Part shown: in pieces, positions 54,729-63,879 of the stretch
Layout: each line of letters opens with the position of its first letter
How positions within the stretch are numbered: position 1 is the stretch's first letter
NCBI GenBank assembly: GCA_036245805.1
Contig: BTRK01000003.1
Span: 8,122,001 to 8,186,000 of the forward strand
Direction: 5' to 3'
DNA from: Pristionchus mayeri
Taxonomy: Eukaryota > Nematoda > Chromadorea > Rhabditida > Neodiplogasteridae
Length of the DNA: 64,000 bases
Position numbers and translations under genes: made by a program
Notes under the pieces: model-generated
What the model was told of the DNA's origin: nothing
Databases searched by the model: none
What the model saw: only the letters and a program-made list of their open reading frames with translations

Positions 54729-55213
54729 GAGCGCGACCAGTTCGCCGATGTTAAACTCGTCGAGGAATACAGAAAGACACCTGTGTGTTGGATGATACAC
54801 AACCCGGTGTTTTAACGTTCTTTGGTAAACTTAGCTGAATGATATTCCCGTGCGTGTTGTTGTTTAGGGTAATGTACAGCGTTGTTTTTTTTTCATTTAC
54901 TAGCTCTGCTGATCTCTGATATCTCATCTCTTCCACTTCATGATATTCTTGTGAGTGAGTTTGCCCGTCTTGTCCGACATTACGAATTTGACCAGAAAAG
55001 GGGCAAAAAAGGAAAAATAATAACGAATATTTTCCCTCAATTTGGTATAATTGTACTTTTTAATTGATATAATGCATCCGCCCAGATAAACTCATTCCGT
55101 TTTGGCGTGGTACATTCGCAATTCGTTGTTGATGAAATACGCCTCAATTATATTAATTAATATTGATAATAATAAGTCATCGTCAATTTTTCGGTACGAT
55201 TTTGTCAAGCATA

Positions 55214-56504
55214 CAGGGTGTCCAAAAAGTATTGTTACACGGATAAAACCATGTATCTTTCTTTAAAAGCAACATAGACAACTCAAACGGGGCACAGTAT
55301 TTATCAGTGACCATATGAACATAACAATGCACGATCACTCGATCTGGCCTCCATTGGCCGCGATGACCTCTCTGAGACGACGAGGGACCGAGTCGATGAC
55401 GGCCCGCAGGTAAGGGACGTCGAACTTCTCCCATGCCTTGAGAAGGGCTGCCTTGAGGGAATCGCGGTTCTTGTGGCGAGTAGAGCAGGCCTCCTTCTCC
55501 AACACTGACCAAATGCTGAAGTCCAGAGGGTTGAGATCGGGGGAGTTCGAGGGCCATTCCTCACTCGAGATGAAGTCGGGCAGATGGGCGCGACACCATG
55601 CCTGCGTCACTTTTGCCGAGTGAGCAGGCGCTGAATCCTGTTGGAAGGTCCAGCGAGCCCCTTTGAAGTGGGAGCGGGACCAGGGGAGAAGGGCCTTCTG
55701 GAGAATTGCCCTGGTGTAGTACTCCTTGTTGATCTTGACCCCGGGATCCACGAACACGAGAGGAGTCTTGCCCGTCGAGCACACACCAGCCCAAACCATC
55801 AGTGCCTGGGGGTGGGCAATGCGAGAGATGGTTCTACCTCTGGCGTCAGCTTGCTGAGGAGACTTGGCGATGATCCTGGTGTTCTGACTGTTGTAGACCT
55901 CCTCGACTGAGAACAGCTTCTCGTCAGAGTAAACGGTAGTCAAGTGCTCCCCACGATCGGCCCGCTGAAGGAGCAGCTTGCATCTCTCCAGGCGCTTCTG
56001 CTTGTGGACATCAGTGAGGCCATGGCCCTTTCTCATCTTGTAGGGGTAGGACTTGAGAAGAGAATGAACGATGGCACACACGGATCCTTTGGAGATCTTG
56101 AGATCCTTAGCCATCTTCCTGATGGATCGTTTGGCATTGCGATTCACTCTCTTCTCCACGATTCTCCTGTTCTTCTGAGTGAGAGCGGTCTTGGGTCTTC
56201 CTGATCTTGGACGGTCCTTCGCAGTGCCCAACTGCTTGAAACGGGAGATGGTGCGATAGACTGTCATTCGGGAAATACGAAGCTTCCTCCTGATGGAATC
56301 TGGGGGGTCGCCGAGGGTCCAAAGGTTGATAATAGTTTGACGATAGCGATTTGGACGAACCATGACTATGGGAAACTAATTAGTAGGTTCCCTCAACGCA
56401 CCGAAGGGTGGGCTCAAACGTGTTATTACAGGTTTTGACAACTCGACCTACATGTTAAAAAAATTCGCGTTTCAAAAGTGTAACAATACTTTTTGGACAC
56501 CCTG
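55214..56504 (-). mobile_element. Intact maT-type Tc1/mariner transposon, 1291 bp
   Basis: The terminal inverted repeats are 27 bp and perfect, starting CAGGGTGTCCAAAAAGTATT. TA lies at both borders (55212-55213, 56505-56506). The uninterrupted target exists at 48563 and 58632 as GCATACATATGCGG on the other strand, proving insertion into TA. One intact transposase gene fills the element. It arrived after the block was copied. Confidence 0.95.
55335..56363 (-). CDS. maT/Tc1-mariner transposase, intact, 342 aa
   Basis: This DDE/D transposase cuts and pastes the element at TA sites. The N-terminal ~110 residues hold two helix-turn-helix DNA-binding parts (IRRKLRISRMTVYRTISRF; KMAKDLKISKGSVCAIVHSL) joined by RPRSGRPKT. 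Catalytic residues are visible: Asp in TVYSDEKLFS (about residue 146), Asp in FQQDSAPAH (about 240), and Asp in SPDLNPLDFSIW, with 37 residues between the last two. The DD37D spacing points to the maT family. The ATG at 56363 gives the usual MVRPNRYRQ-type start. There is no intron, frameshift or stop, so it may be active. Its GC content is higher than the surroundings, consistent with transfer or recent arrival. Confidence 0.95.
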   Translation of the reverse strand: MVRPNRYRQTIINLWTLGDPPDSIRRKLRISRMTVYRTISRFKQLGTAKDRPRSGRPKTALTQKNRRIVEKRVNRNAKRSIRKMAKDLKISKGSVCAIVHSLLKSYPYKMRKGHGLTDVHKQKRLERCKLLLQRADRGEHLTTVYSDEKLFSVEEVYNSQNTRIIAKSPQQADARGRTISRIAHPQALMVWAGVCSTGKTPLVFVDPGVKINKEYYTRAILQKALLPWSRSHFKGARWTFQQDSAPAHSAKVTQAWCRAHLPDFISSEEWPSNSPDLNPLDFSIWSVLEKEACSTRHKNRDSLKAALLKAWEKFDVPYLRAVIDSVPRRLREVIAANGGQIE

Positions 56505-56948
56505 TACATATGCGGAAAGGCAAGCGTTGCAGTGGAATAAATACTCTAAACCAGGAAAGTTAGATTGTGTTCTTTGAATGAATTTGTTTCACTTTTAATA
56601 TAATTCAGCGATTCATGCGTGCGTTTCAGGTGTTGGATCGGATTTGAGGCGCATATAATACTGACAATACACAAAACAAAAACAATCTGTTGGTGATGAT
56701 TTGCCGTATATCTCTCGGTAGGTCATAGAGTGGCAATTCAGCTATTGGTAGACTATGACAAGACTATGGTAAAGACGCTGTATTATTCAGTTGGACGAAA
56801 TTTCGAGATTTAAAGGAGGAGTAAATGCAAATGCGCGCCCGCTTGGAATATGTTTCACCTAGGGACGCACACTCTTCAAGTCGCGCGATATCTCGCCCCC
56901 CTTCCCTGAGCTTTCCTTGATCTGGCTCCCAGCCAACTAGCTATAACT

Positions 56949-57219
56949 CTGTTCGGAATGGAGTTGTCAATGTGAAAATTTCGGAGCTTCTTATCGTTGC
57001 GGAGCTCTATGCAGTGCATATGATAGCTTCAAAAATTGAATTTTGAGTTTACTCCTCCTTTAAGAGTATGACATGCATCGAGAAATCAAATTTGAGCTGC
57101 GAGAAGAATCTGAAGATCAGAAAGGTGAGTTCTTGCTGCGGTATCAGACCATAGTAGGTGGATGATACTGTTTGGTAAAAATTGTTCTTTGCGAGGGTAT
57201 ATATAATTTTTAAAATTAA
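56949..57219. other. Unique joint between block copies
   Basis: No exon was recognised. TTTACTCCTCCTTTAA at 57046 resembles 48244, suggesting another small rearrangement. Confidence 0.35.
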
Positions 57220-59428
57220 GAGGCCGGATCGGTAAGAATGGACCACCACCCGGACACGATTCCTTAGGAATGAGATTCAGGCGCCCACATTGTATGTGTA
57301 TGGACCCCTTAGCCTCAATTATCACAAAGTACCATCAAATACCTGCTTGGGTCTCTGATGCGTCAATTATAGGGTAGGAAATTTGAAAAATCGAAATATC
57401 ATATTTCCTAAACGCGATAAGATAGACTCGAAATCTCTTCGGAATTACACTAGGTATCACCAATAACGAAAATTGAATAATTGAAATCGATTCCAACATG
57501 ACTGTAAAATAGATTTCGTACCCAAAATTTTCAGTTTTTCGGCTCCAATTTTTGAATATAGCAGAACTGTAGCATGCGAATATGCCTATATTGTAACCCA
57601 TTGAATTCTACATCACCTGCTACCAAAACGGACTTTCCCGTCATTGTCTCCCAGAGCTGAAAATTCTCATGAATTCTACCGAAATTCAGTTATTGACACT
57701 AAATGAAGGTTCCGATACATGAATATTGTGGGAAATGAAGGTACAAGAACGTAAACGTATAATTAGGAACAAAACGCGAGGGTTTGCTTTATTTTGAAAT
57801 AGTCGATTTTCGCACCCTCGATTGGTGGTCATCCAAAACTCAAAAATTTCATTTTAGATGAGGCTTCAACTACATGTAAGTTGAAAGGGGCTTGTCATAG
57901 TTCAACATTATGCAAACAAAACATCTATAGATATTTGTTTGCCCAAAATATTTTTGTCCGAAAATGGAGAAATCGATGGTGGTGACGAAAATTGTTGATC
58001 AGATTTTCAAGTACTTGGACAATATTTGAACAAGTTACATCCAACTTATTCCAATCGTCCAAAAAAATCATAAAAAAGCTTTGTAAAAATTTTTTTCAAG
58101 AAATATGAGTTCACATCTTCGATTTTGTCGTTTTTGCATGGTGAAAAAATCCCAATAATACATCCCCTTTCTAGCAAAACTAAATAACTGGTTATAGCTA
58201 GTTGGCTGGGAGCCAGATCAAGGAAAGCTCAGGGAAGGGGGGCGAGATATCGCGCGACTTGAAGAGTGTGCGTCCCTAGGTGAAACATATTCCAAGCGGG
58301 CGCGCATTTGCATTTACTCCTCCTTTAAATCTCGAAATTTCGTCCAACTGAATAATACAGCGTCTTTACCATAGTCTTGTCATAGTCTACCAATAGCTGA
58401 ATTGCCACTCTATGACCTACCGAGAGATATACGGCAAATCATCACCAACAGATTGTTTTTGTTTTGTGTATTGTCAGTATTATATGCGCCTCAAATCCGA
58501 TCCAACACCTGAAACGCACGCATGAATCGCTGAATTATAATAAAAGTGAAACAAATTCATTCAAAGAACACAATCTAACTTTCCTGGTTTAGAGTATTTA
58601 TTCCACTGCAACGCTTGCCTTTCCGCATATGTATGCTTGACAAAATCGTACCGAAAAATTGACGATGACTTATTATTATCAATATTAATTAATATAATTG
58701 AGGCGTATTTCATCAACAACGAATTGCGAATGTACCACGCCAAAACGGAATGAGTTTATCTGGGCGGATGCATTATATCAATTAAAAAGTACAATTATAC
58801 CAAATTGAGGGAAAATATTCGTTATTATTTTTCCTTTTTTGCCCCTTTTCTGGTCAAATTCGTAATGTCGGACAAGACGGGCAAACTCACTCACAAGAAT
58901 ATCATGAAGTGGAAGAGATGAGATATCAGAGATCAGCAGAGCTAGTAAATGAAAAAAAAACAACGCTGTACATTACCCTAAACAACAACACGCACGGGAA
59001 TATCATTCAGCTAAGTTTACCAAAGAACGTTAAAGCACCGGGTTGTGTATCATCCAACACACAGGTGTCTTTCTGTATTCCTCGACGAGTTTAACATCGG
59101 CGAACTGGTCGCGCTCACTGTAGTTGACTCCGCCCACGCAACAGAGAGGAGGTGATGATATTGTCGAAAGAATCTGAGAGCGATTCTAGCACTGGGCTAA
59201 TACTCGAACAGAGGTAATCGATAACTTAGTAAAGTGTGTATAGGAATATTTAAATTAGGAAATTTAGCTATGTGGGTTCCTATACAACACTGATTATTGA
59301 CTCTCTTCAGCCAGACAGTGTAAAATGATAAGAGTGCCTATTCGACATCACTAGAAGAACTAGATCATACCGAGTGCGATGGGCGGCTGGACGGTGAGCA
59401 TGATGTTGAACATGGCGATAACACTTCA
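57220..59428. repeat. 2.2-kb duplicated block, copy 2
   Basis: Direct copy of 47155-49362. It contains flippase exons at 58697-58753 (+), 58852-58919 (+), 59060-59140 (-) and 59359-59428 (-), with the same faults as copy 1. It ends exactly where the inverted repeat 59428-59774 begins, so the two events share a breakpoint. Confidence 0.95.
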
Positions 59429-59774
59429 TGCTCCGTGCATCACCAGAAGTCGACGCAGGAAGTGGAACTGAGCGTTTGCGTAATCCGATGCGGAAGCCGC
59501 CTGGACATGCAAGTTAAAATCCTCGCCCGAGATTTCCTTGCCATCAATAGCCGCCTGAATTCTTTTTGAATTTAATAGTTATCCAAGTCCTTCACGAATT
59601 ATCAATGGTCCGGAACACTCAATTAATTTATTAAAGTAGTGAAACGTAAAGAACACTCAAGTAATCTCAAAGCATAGCCAATTTATTGAAAATAAAACTG
59701 TCTCTGATCGACTAAATAATGCTACATAAGCTGGTTGGTACACAGTGGTAAGAGATTAGCATTGCCATTATTAT
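59428..59774. repeat. Near-perfect inverted repeat, left arm (347 bp)
   Basis: Reverse complement of 60203-60550, with no difference that I can see over most of its length apart from about one base. It carries the first 128 bases of the ASDYA...HGAW flippase exon on the - strand (59428-59555), cut at CATGCTCCGTG. Confidence 0.92.
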
Positions 59775-59776
59775 AG

Positions 59777-59899
59777 TCTCTCAATCGGCGCCGATATAGC
59801 GGGTATGGCATGGAACATGTTGAGGTCACTGGCGATATTCTGGCTACCGATGCTCTCCGTGCCCCTGACGACGATGCTGCGGGATCTCATCATCAAGAG
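59777..59899 (+). pseudogene. P4-ATPase exon (last membrane helix), truncated copy
   Basis: It reads LSIGADIAGMAWNMLRSLAI, then FWLPMLSVPLTTMLRDLIIK up to AAGAG|GTATACGG. The first codons (FPLGR) are missing because the inverted-repeat arm ends here. Otherwise the frame is open. The intron after it matches the other copies. Confidence 0.8.
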
Positions 59900-60202
59900 G
59901 TATACGGTTGGACGAGGATTAATGCAGTGGTGAACAGTGTCAGTACGGGAAATCCACTGCTCTCATGAAAATTATTGTACTGGTAGAGGGGACATCAGTG
60001 TTAGTGAGATCGCACGTGCATTTGTTGCTTCATGTTGGTGTTGAAACCTCGATGCACTGCCCATTTTTTCGATATCACCGTGAGAATGATTGTATTAATA
60101 AGAAACCACAATAGTTCTTCTTCTTATGTTGAGTGCAATCCGATATTATTGACGACAAGGCGAGAATCATTTACTCTTCCTTTAATTTACTCATCCTTTA
60201 AT

Positions 60203-60550
60203 ATAATAATGGCAATGCTAATCTCTTACCACTGTGTACCAACCAGCTTATGTAGCATTATTTAGCCGATCAGAGACAGTTTTATTTTCAATAAATTGGC
60301 TATGCTTTGAGATTACTTGAGTGTTCTTTACGTTTCACTACTTTAATAAATTAATTGAGTGTTCCGGACCATTGATAATTCGTGAAGGACTTGGATAACT
60401 ATTAAATTCAAAAAGAATTCAGGCGGCTATTGATGGCAAGGAAATCTCGGGCGAGGATTTTAACTTGCATGTCCAGGCGGCTTCCGCATCGGATTACGCA
60501 AACGCTCAGTTCCACTTCCTGCGTCGACTTCTGGTGATGCACGGAGCATG
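60203..60550. repeat. Near-perfect inverted repeat, right arm (348 bp)
   Basis: Partner of 59428-59774, 428 bp apart. The arm ends at GCACGGAGCATG inside the exon at 60423, whose remaining part is present only here. This side is therefore the original and 59428-59774 the copy. Confidence 0.92.
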
Positions 60551-60572
60551 GAACTTCTATCGATCAGCTGAG
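60423..60572 (+). pseudogene. P4-ATPase exon (SASDYANAQFHFLRRLLVMHGAW)
   Basis: This 150-nt open exon has canonical sites (AATTCAG, GAG|GTATGT). It reads AAIDGKEISGEDFNLHVQAA, then SASDYANAQFHFLRRLLVMH and GAWNFYRSAE. This is the P4-ATPase block VGISGxEGxQAxxxSDYAIAQFxxLxxLLLVHGAWxYxR, linking the phosphorylation domain to helix 5. GVGISG is replaced by DGKEISG, a change in the normally invariant hinge. It continues in the next exon at 60667. Confidence 0.88.
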
Positions 60573-60666
60573 GTATGTTGTTAAATTTGCATGTTTTTGT
60601 GAAGGGAGCATGTGTATTTGGGGTATAATAGATCGGATGATACGGTAGATCGATCAATAGATTGAA

Positions 60667-60740
60667 GGTGATCTACTACTCCTTCTACAAGAACACCACT
60701 CTCTACATCATCAATGGTTTACCAGCTTCTTTGGTCAGTT
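60667..60740 (+). pseudogene. P4-ATPase exon (VIYYSFYKNTTLYIING)
   Basis: It follows in frame after 60572 and reads VIYYSFYKNTTLYIINGLPA. It matches the helix 5-6 block xILYxFYKNxxLYIIELWFAF. ELWF has become NGLP. The probable donor is TTTG|GTCAGT. This is the MITE-free counterpart of 45383-45430. Confidence 0.8.
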
Positions 60741-61164
60741 TTGAACAAAACCCTACTTATTATAATATATACACAACCAGTACGCTTAGAGTTGTAATGA
60801 TCCTAGTAGAGAGCATGTTTTGCTTTCTTTCCGATCTTGTTAGGACTTCGCCGGAATAATATATTCAAATTACATCTCGCACTGCCCATAGCATTGATGT
60901 TGCAGCGATTATAGTTGTGATGGTTATGCTGCGATTCATCAACAGTTTAATATTATCCTCCTATATTAATAAACACATTTTTTCGCTGATCTTCACTCGG
61001 TTTAATCTCGCCAAGCGATCATTCTTTACCTGCATGATTGCAGTTGCGCTCGCTCGTCATTAATCGGAATATGCGCTCACTCTTTGATTTTGTCATAACG
61101 CGTCAGCAATAAAAAATACAATGTTTGATAAATTACGTAGTTAAATTTTCAAAAAACAAATGTT

Positions 61165-61225
61165 CAACATAATGTTCACCGCCCTGCTTCCTATATGAAT
61201 GACAAATTGGGACAGGTGAGACAAC
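61165..61225 (+). pseudogene. Chimeric junction of two P4-ATPase exons
   Basis: MFNIMFTALLPI (helix 6-7 loop) runs straight into MNDKLGQ followed by GTGAGACAACCATCTAGATT. The latter is the end and intron start of the LNEELGQ exon (compare 44143 and its flank). Two exons that are normally about 600 residues apart are joined at about 61192 without an intron, a visible breakpoint. Confidence 0.75.
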
Positions 61226-61389
61226 CATCTAGATTTGTGTTTCACATCTTCTTTTTGTAGGCAACGATATTAGACGTGCAATGTAGCTCTATTCTGCTGA
61301 TCAGTAATTAACAATATCATTCTAATCATTCAATCAATTCTCTACATTAAAAGAATTTCTGGAGAAGATTTTTGGCAAGATTTCCTTTT

Positions 61390-61478
61390 TATCATTTTCA
61401 AGTCAAATTCGTAACGTCCACAAGACGGGCACCCTCACGCAGAATATCATAAAGTCGAAGAGGTGCGATATTGTAAAA
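61390..61478 (+). pseudogene. P4-ATPase phosphorylation exon with Asp replaced (HKTGTLT)
   Basis: It reads VHKTGTLTQNIIKSKRCDI, matching SDKTGTLTQNxMxFKxCxI. The Asp that takes the phosphate is His, and a TAA lies just before it (TTCGTAACG). This copy cannot pump. It follows the LNEELGQ remnant at 61192-61213 in correct order. Confidence 0.8.
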
Positions 61479-61629
61479 CGGGAAATATCAGAGATCATAC
61501 TTACAATTGCATTGTGTATTAACTAGAGTTGATCGTTGAACAATGAGCACCCTTGAGAAACTGAACTAATTGTCGCATTCTTTCGCACATATAGATCAAA
61601 GATCGCTTCTCCTGATCCTCAGATGTTCC

Positions 61630-61713
61630 GTGGGCGGGGTCAACTACGGCGACAGTGAGAGCGACCGTTTCGCCGATATGAGACTTGTCGAGGACTCGAG
61701 AAAGACGCCTTGA
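61630..61713 (+). pseudogene. P4-ATPase exon (GGVNYGDSESDRFADMRLVED)
   Basis: It reads VGGVNYGDSESDRFADMRLV, then EDSRKTP and a TGA. The GVxYGD motif follows DKTGTLT in the family, and order and strand agree with 61390. Confidence 0.75.
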
Positions 61714-62330
61714 GTTGGAAGAAACACAACCGGATCTTGTTATAGAAATGCAACTTAGATTGGTAATGTTTCTCGCGAGTGCTATGATGAGTGTGAAAAA
61801 TAAGCAAATCTTTTTTCTCTTTTAGTTTGAATAGCTCCAGAATGGTCATGTTGCGGTAATTGATTATCGGGTTTTCATTCAGGGCTCATTGAACGCTATT
61901 CGCGAATTGTGCAAGAACATTAGGAGGGTCATGTGACGTAGCTCTCGCGGTACTTCCCAATATGTGTATTCCTTGAGTTATCAAGAGGTTGCTCAGATTG
62001 ATTCGGCTTGATAATTTACTTGATACGTTTGATACGATACTTTGCTTGGGATCTGCTTAAACGGATAATGTTTCACGCAATAGTGGAAAAGATCAAACTC
62101 TAGCCAGCGTTCTAGGAGGTTAGGAATGTTGGAAGTTATTGTTTGAAAGCAGGTGGGACTGACTTTCTGAACATCTTCAACTTACAGAGGAGTCAACAGA
62201 TTTGCTAACATTATAATTGATCAGCGCAAATACAACAAAACGTACATTGAGATGAGTGACGTAAACTTTTAACTAAACACCTTTAATCTCCTAGATGAGC
62301 ATCATCTCATCCAATAATTTCCTCTTACAG

Positions 62331-62456
62331 CTACTGTTCAAGCGAGAGTCTCCGGATGAGGGTACTCTGGAACGGGGCTCGGCCGCAATGGGAGGAGTAT
62401 TCCACGCAAGGCAACTGCAGAGAGTCGTCTTCAACATGATCAGGAAAATTATTAAG
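62331..62456 (+). pseudogene. P4-ATPase exon (ESPDEGTLERGSAAMGGVF), first of three
   Basis: This 126-nt open exon lies between CTCTTACAG and AAG|GTATAA. It reads LLFKRESPDEGTLERGSAAM, then GGVFHARQLQRVVFNMIRKI. SPDE(A/G)xLxxGA is the nucleotide-binding motif of P4-ATPases, and RTPxSV is HARQLQRV here. Splice sites are canonical. Two damaged repeats of the same exon follow. Confidence 0.82.
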
Positions 62457-63014
62457 GTATAATGAGGAGTTCTGCAGATTGATTTGGGTTTGAATTTATC
62501 CCAGTAACTTCTTCCTAGTAGGTGGTCTTCCATTGCAGTAGTTTGATCGGCGCTTTTGTACAATCCCGGACAATACAAAAAATCAGAATGAATTAACATT
62601 TGCATTCCCTACTACAATAAGGTACGAATCCATTACTGGATTAGATCTATTAAAGGAATGCAAGGACATATCCTAGTAGGAATTGAAACCATTTGGTATC
62701 TTGGAAGTTGTCCGGGATTGTGCTGAAGCGCCGATTGCTCAACGTCCGAGGAAGCTTTAGTGATGACAATATTAGTATTTCGCGTTAAAAATGAATGGTC
62801 ATGCTAATTATAGATTTATGAGTACGAAAGAAATGGACCTGGAATCTAGTAAGCTGGAATCTTTCCCGGTGATCTTTGATTACACTAGTATTCTTAACGT
62901 TCGATGTTGTTTTGGATGAGATGGTCATGCGGCAAACATTTGTACACTTATCACATGTATCACGAGTCACTAGCCTGAAGAAAAACTAGCCCCTTCGGGA
63001 ACGATTGTTTTTAG

Positions 63015-63141
63015 TTGATGTACAAGGGTTCATCTCCGGATAACGGTGCTCTGATGACGGGCGCAGCCGCAAAAGAAGTGATCTACATTCGACAACCGCA
63101 TTGAATCGTCCTGAATGTGGCGAGGAAGAACTCTTGCAGTG
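63015..63141 (+). pseudogene. P4-ATPase SPDE exon, second of three
   Basis: After TTTTTAG it reads LMYKGSSPDNGALMTGAAAK, then EVIYIRQPH-stop. SPDE is SPDN. The donor is lost (CTTGCAGTGT). It is closely related to the - strand relic at 42845-42945. Confidence 0.75.
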
Positions 63142-63384
63142 TATTAAGGAGTGCGGCAGGAATAAAAAGTTTTTTTTCTTGAATCAAACCCACTTAATTC
63201 ATGTCACAAGGTGATTTTGGATTACAGCAGTATTATAATATTATAACGATACAGTGTTAAGTGTGATGTAACCTTCGAAAATGGTGGCAATTAAAAATTT
63301 TTAAAAAGTTCTACCCTTGCATAACCGGAAATTCCGTAAATTTGTATTTTAATTTTTTTTCTATAAGCGCCATTCGATCCTGAT

Positions 63385-63488
63385 ATCGAATACTTGTCAT
63401 TTGCCGACGCTGCAGCATCAAGTGGCGTAGCATTCCTCACGCGATAACCGCTGAGAGTCTTCATGAACATGGTAGAAATGTTAAGGCA
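63385..63488 (+). pseudogene. P4-ATPase SPDE exon, third of three, 5' part lost
   Basis: It reads DAAASSGVAFLTR-stop-PLRVFMNMVEMLRQ and ends at GTAAAGG. It aligns with the second half of 62331-62456 (GSAAMGGVFHARQLQRVVFNMIRK). The SPDE part is not readable. Confidence 0.65.
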
Positions 63489-63544
63489 GGTAAAGGAGTT
63501 AGTTAGAAAGGGATCAAGCCCAGTCTATTACTGTTATCAGGTGA

Positions 63545-63800
63545 TCTTGGATTGCAATAACATCTCTAACTAGCGACCTTCGGTCGCTACGTGGTTCGCG
63601 GGGTTGTGTGATAAGGATAAATGTTGTCCAGGACTGGTGAGAGCTGGCTTAAAACGTTGTAAAAGGCTCGTGAGGCCTCGGTCGATCCGAAAAAGTTGGA
63701 AAGGGGCTTCGCCCCATTCCAACTTTTTCGGATCGCCCTCGGCCTCACGAGCCTTTCACACCGCTCACGCTGCGGGGAGTGAGAGCAGGTTGAGAAGCAT
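63545..63800. repeat. Strong hairpin cluster, copy 1
   Basis: AGCGACC-TTC-GGTCGCT (63571-63587) is a short perfect hairpin. 63660-63765 is a longer one: AAAAGGCTCGTGAGGCC...GATCCGAAAAAGTTGGAA, a GGGGCTTCGCCCC centre, then the complement. It is GC-rich and unlike the surroundings. Confidence 0.85.
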
Positions 63801-63879
63801 TTTTGATTAATTTCTGCGAGGAATATCAGCCAATCACTTTAGTCCCAGTTTTATGTACGAATCTATAATTGTAAGCGAC

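Larger units (their letters stand above)
54725..56948. repeat. Inverted partial copy of the 2.2-kb block, split by maT element
   Basis: 54725-55213 and 56505-56948 together are the reverse complement of 48122-49051. The break is exactly the maT insertion. It starts within the SERDQFADV exon, giving a + strand fragment SERDQFADVKLVEEYRKTP (54726-54785), and ends in GCCAACTAGCTATAACTC. Confidence 0.92.

Noticed and set aside
56107..56322. Frames within the maT element in other phases (including 55641-55910 and 55944-56204 on the + strand)
   Set aside because: They are shadows of the intact 342-aa transposase, caused by its higher GC content.
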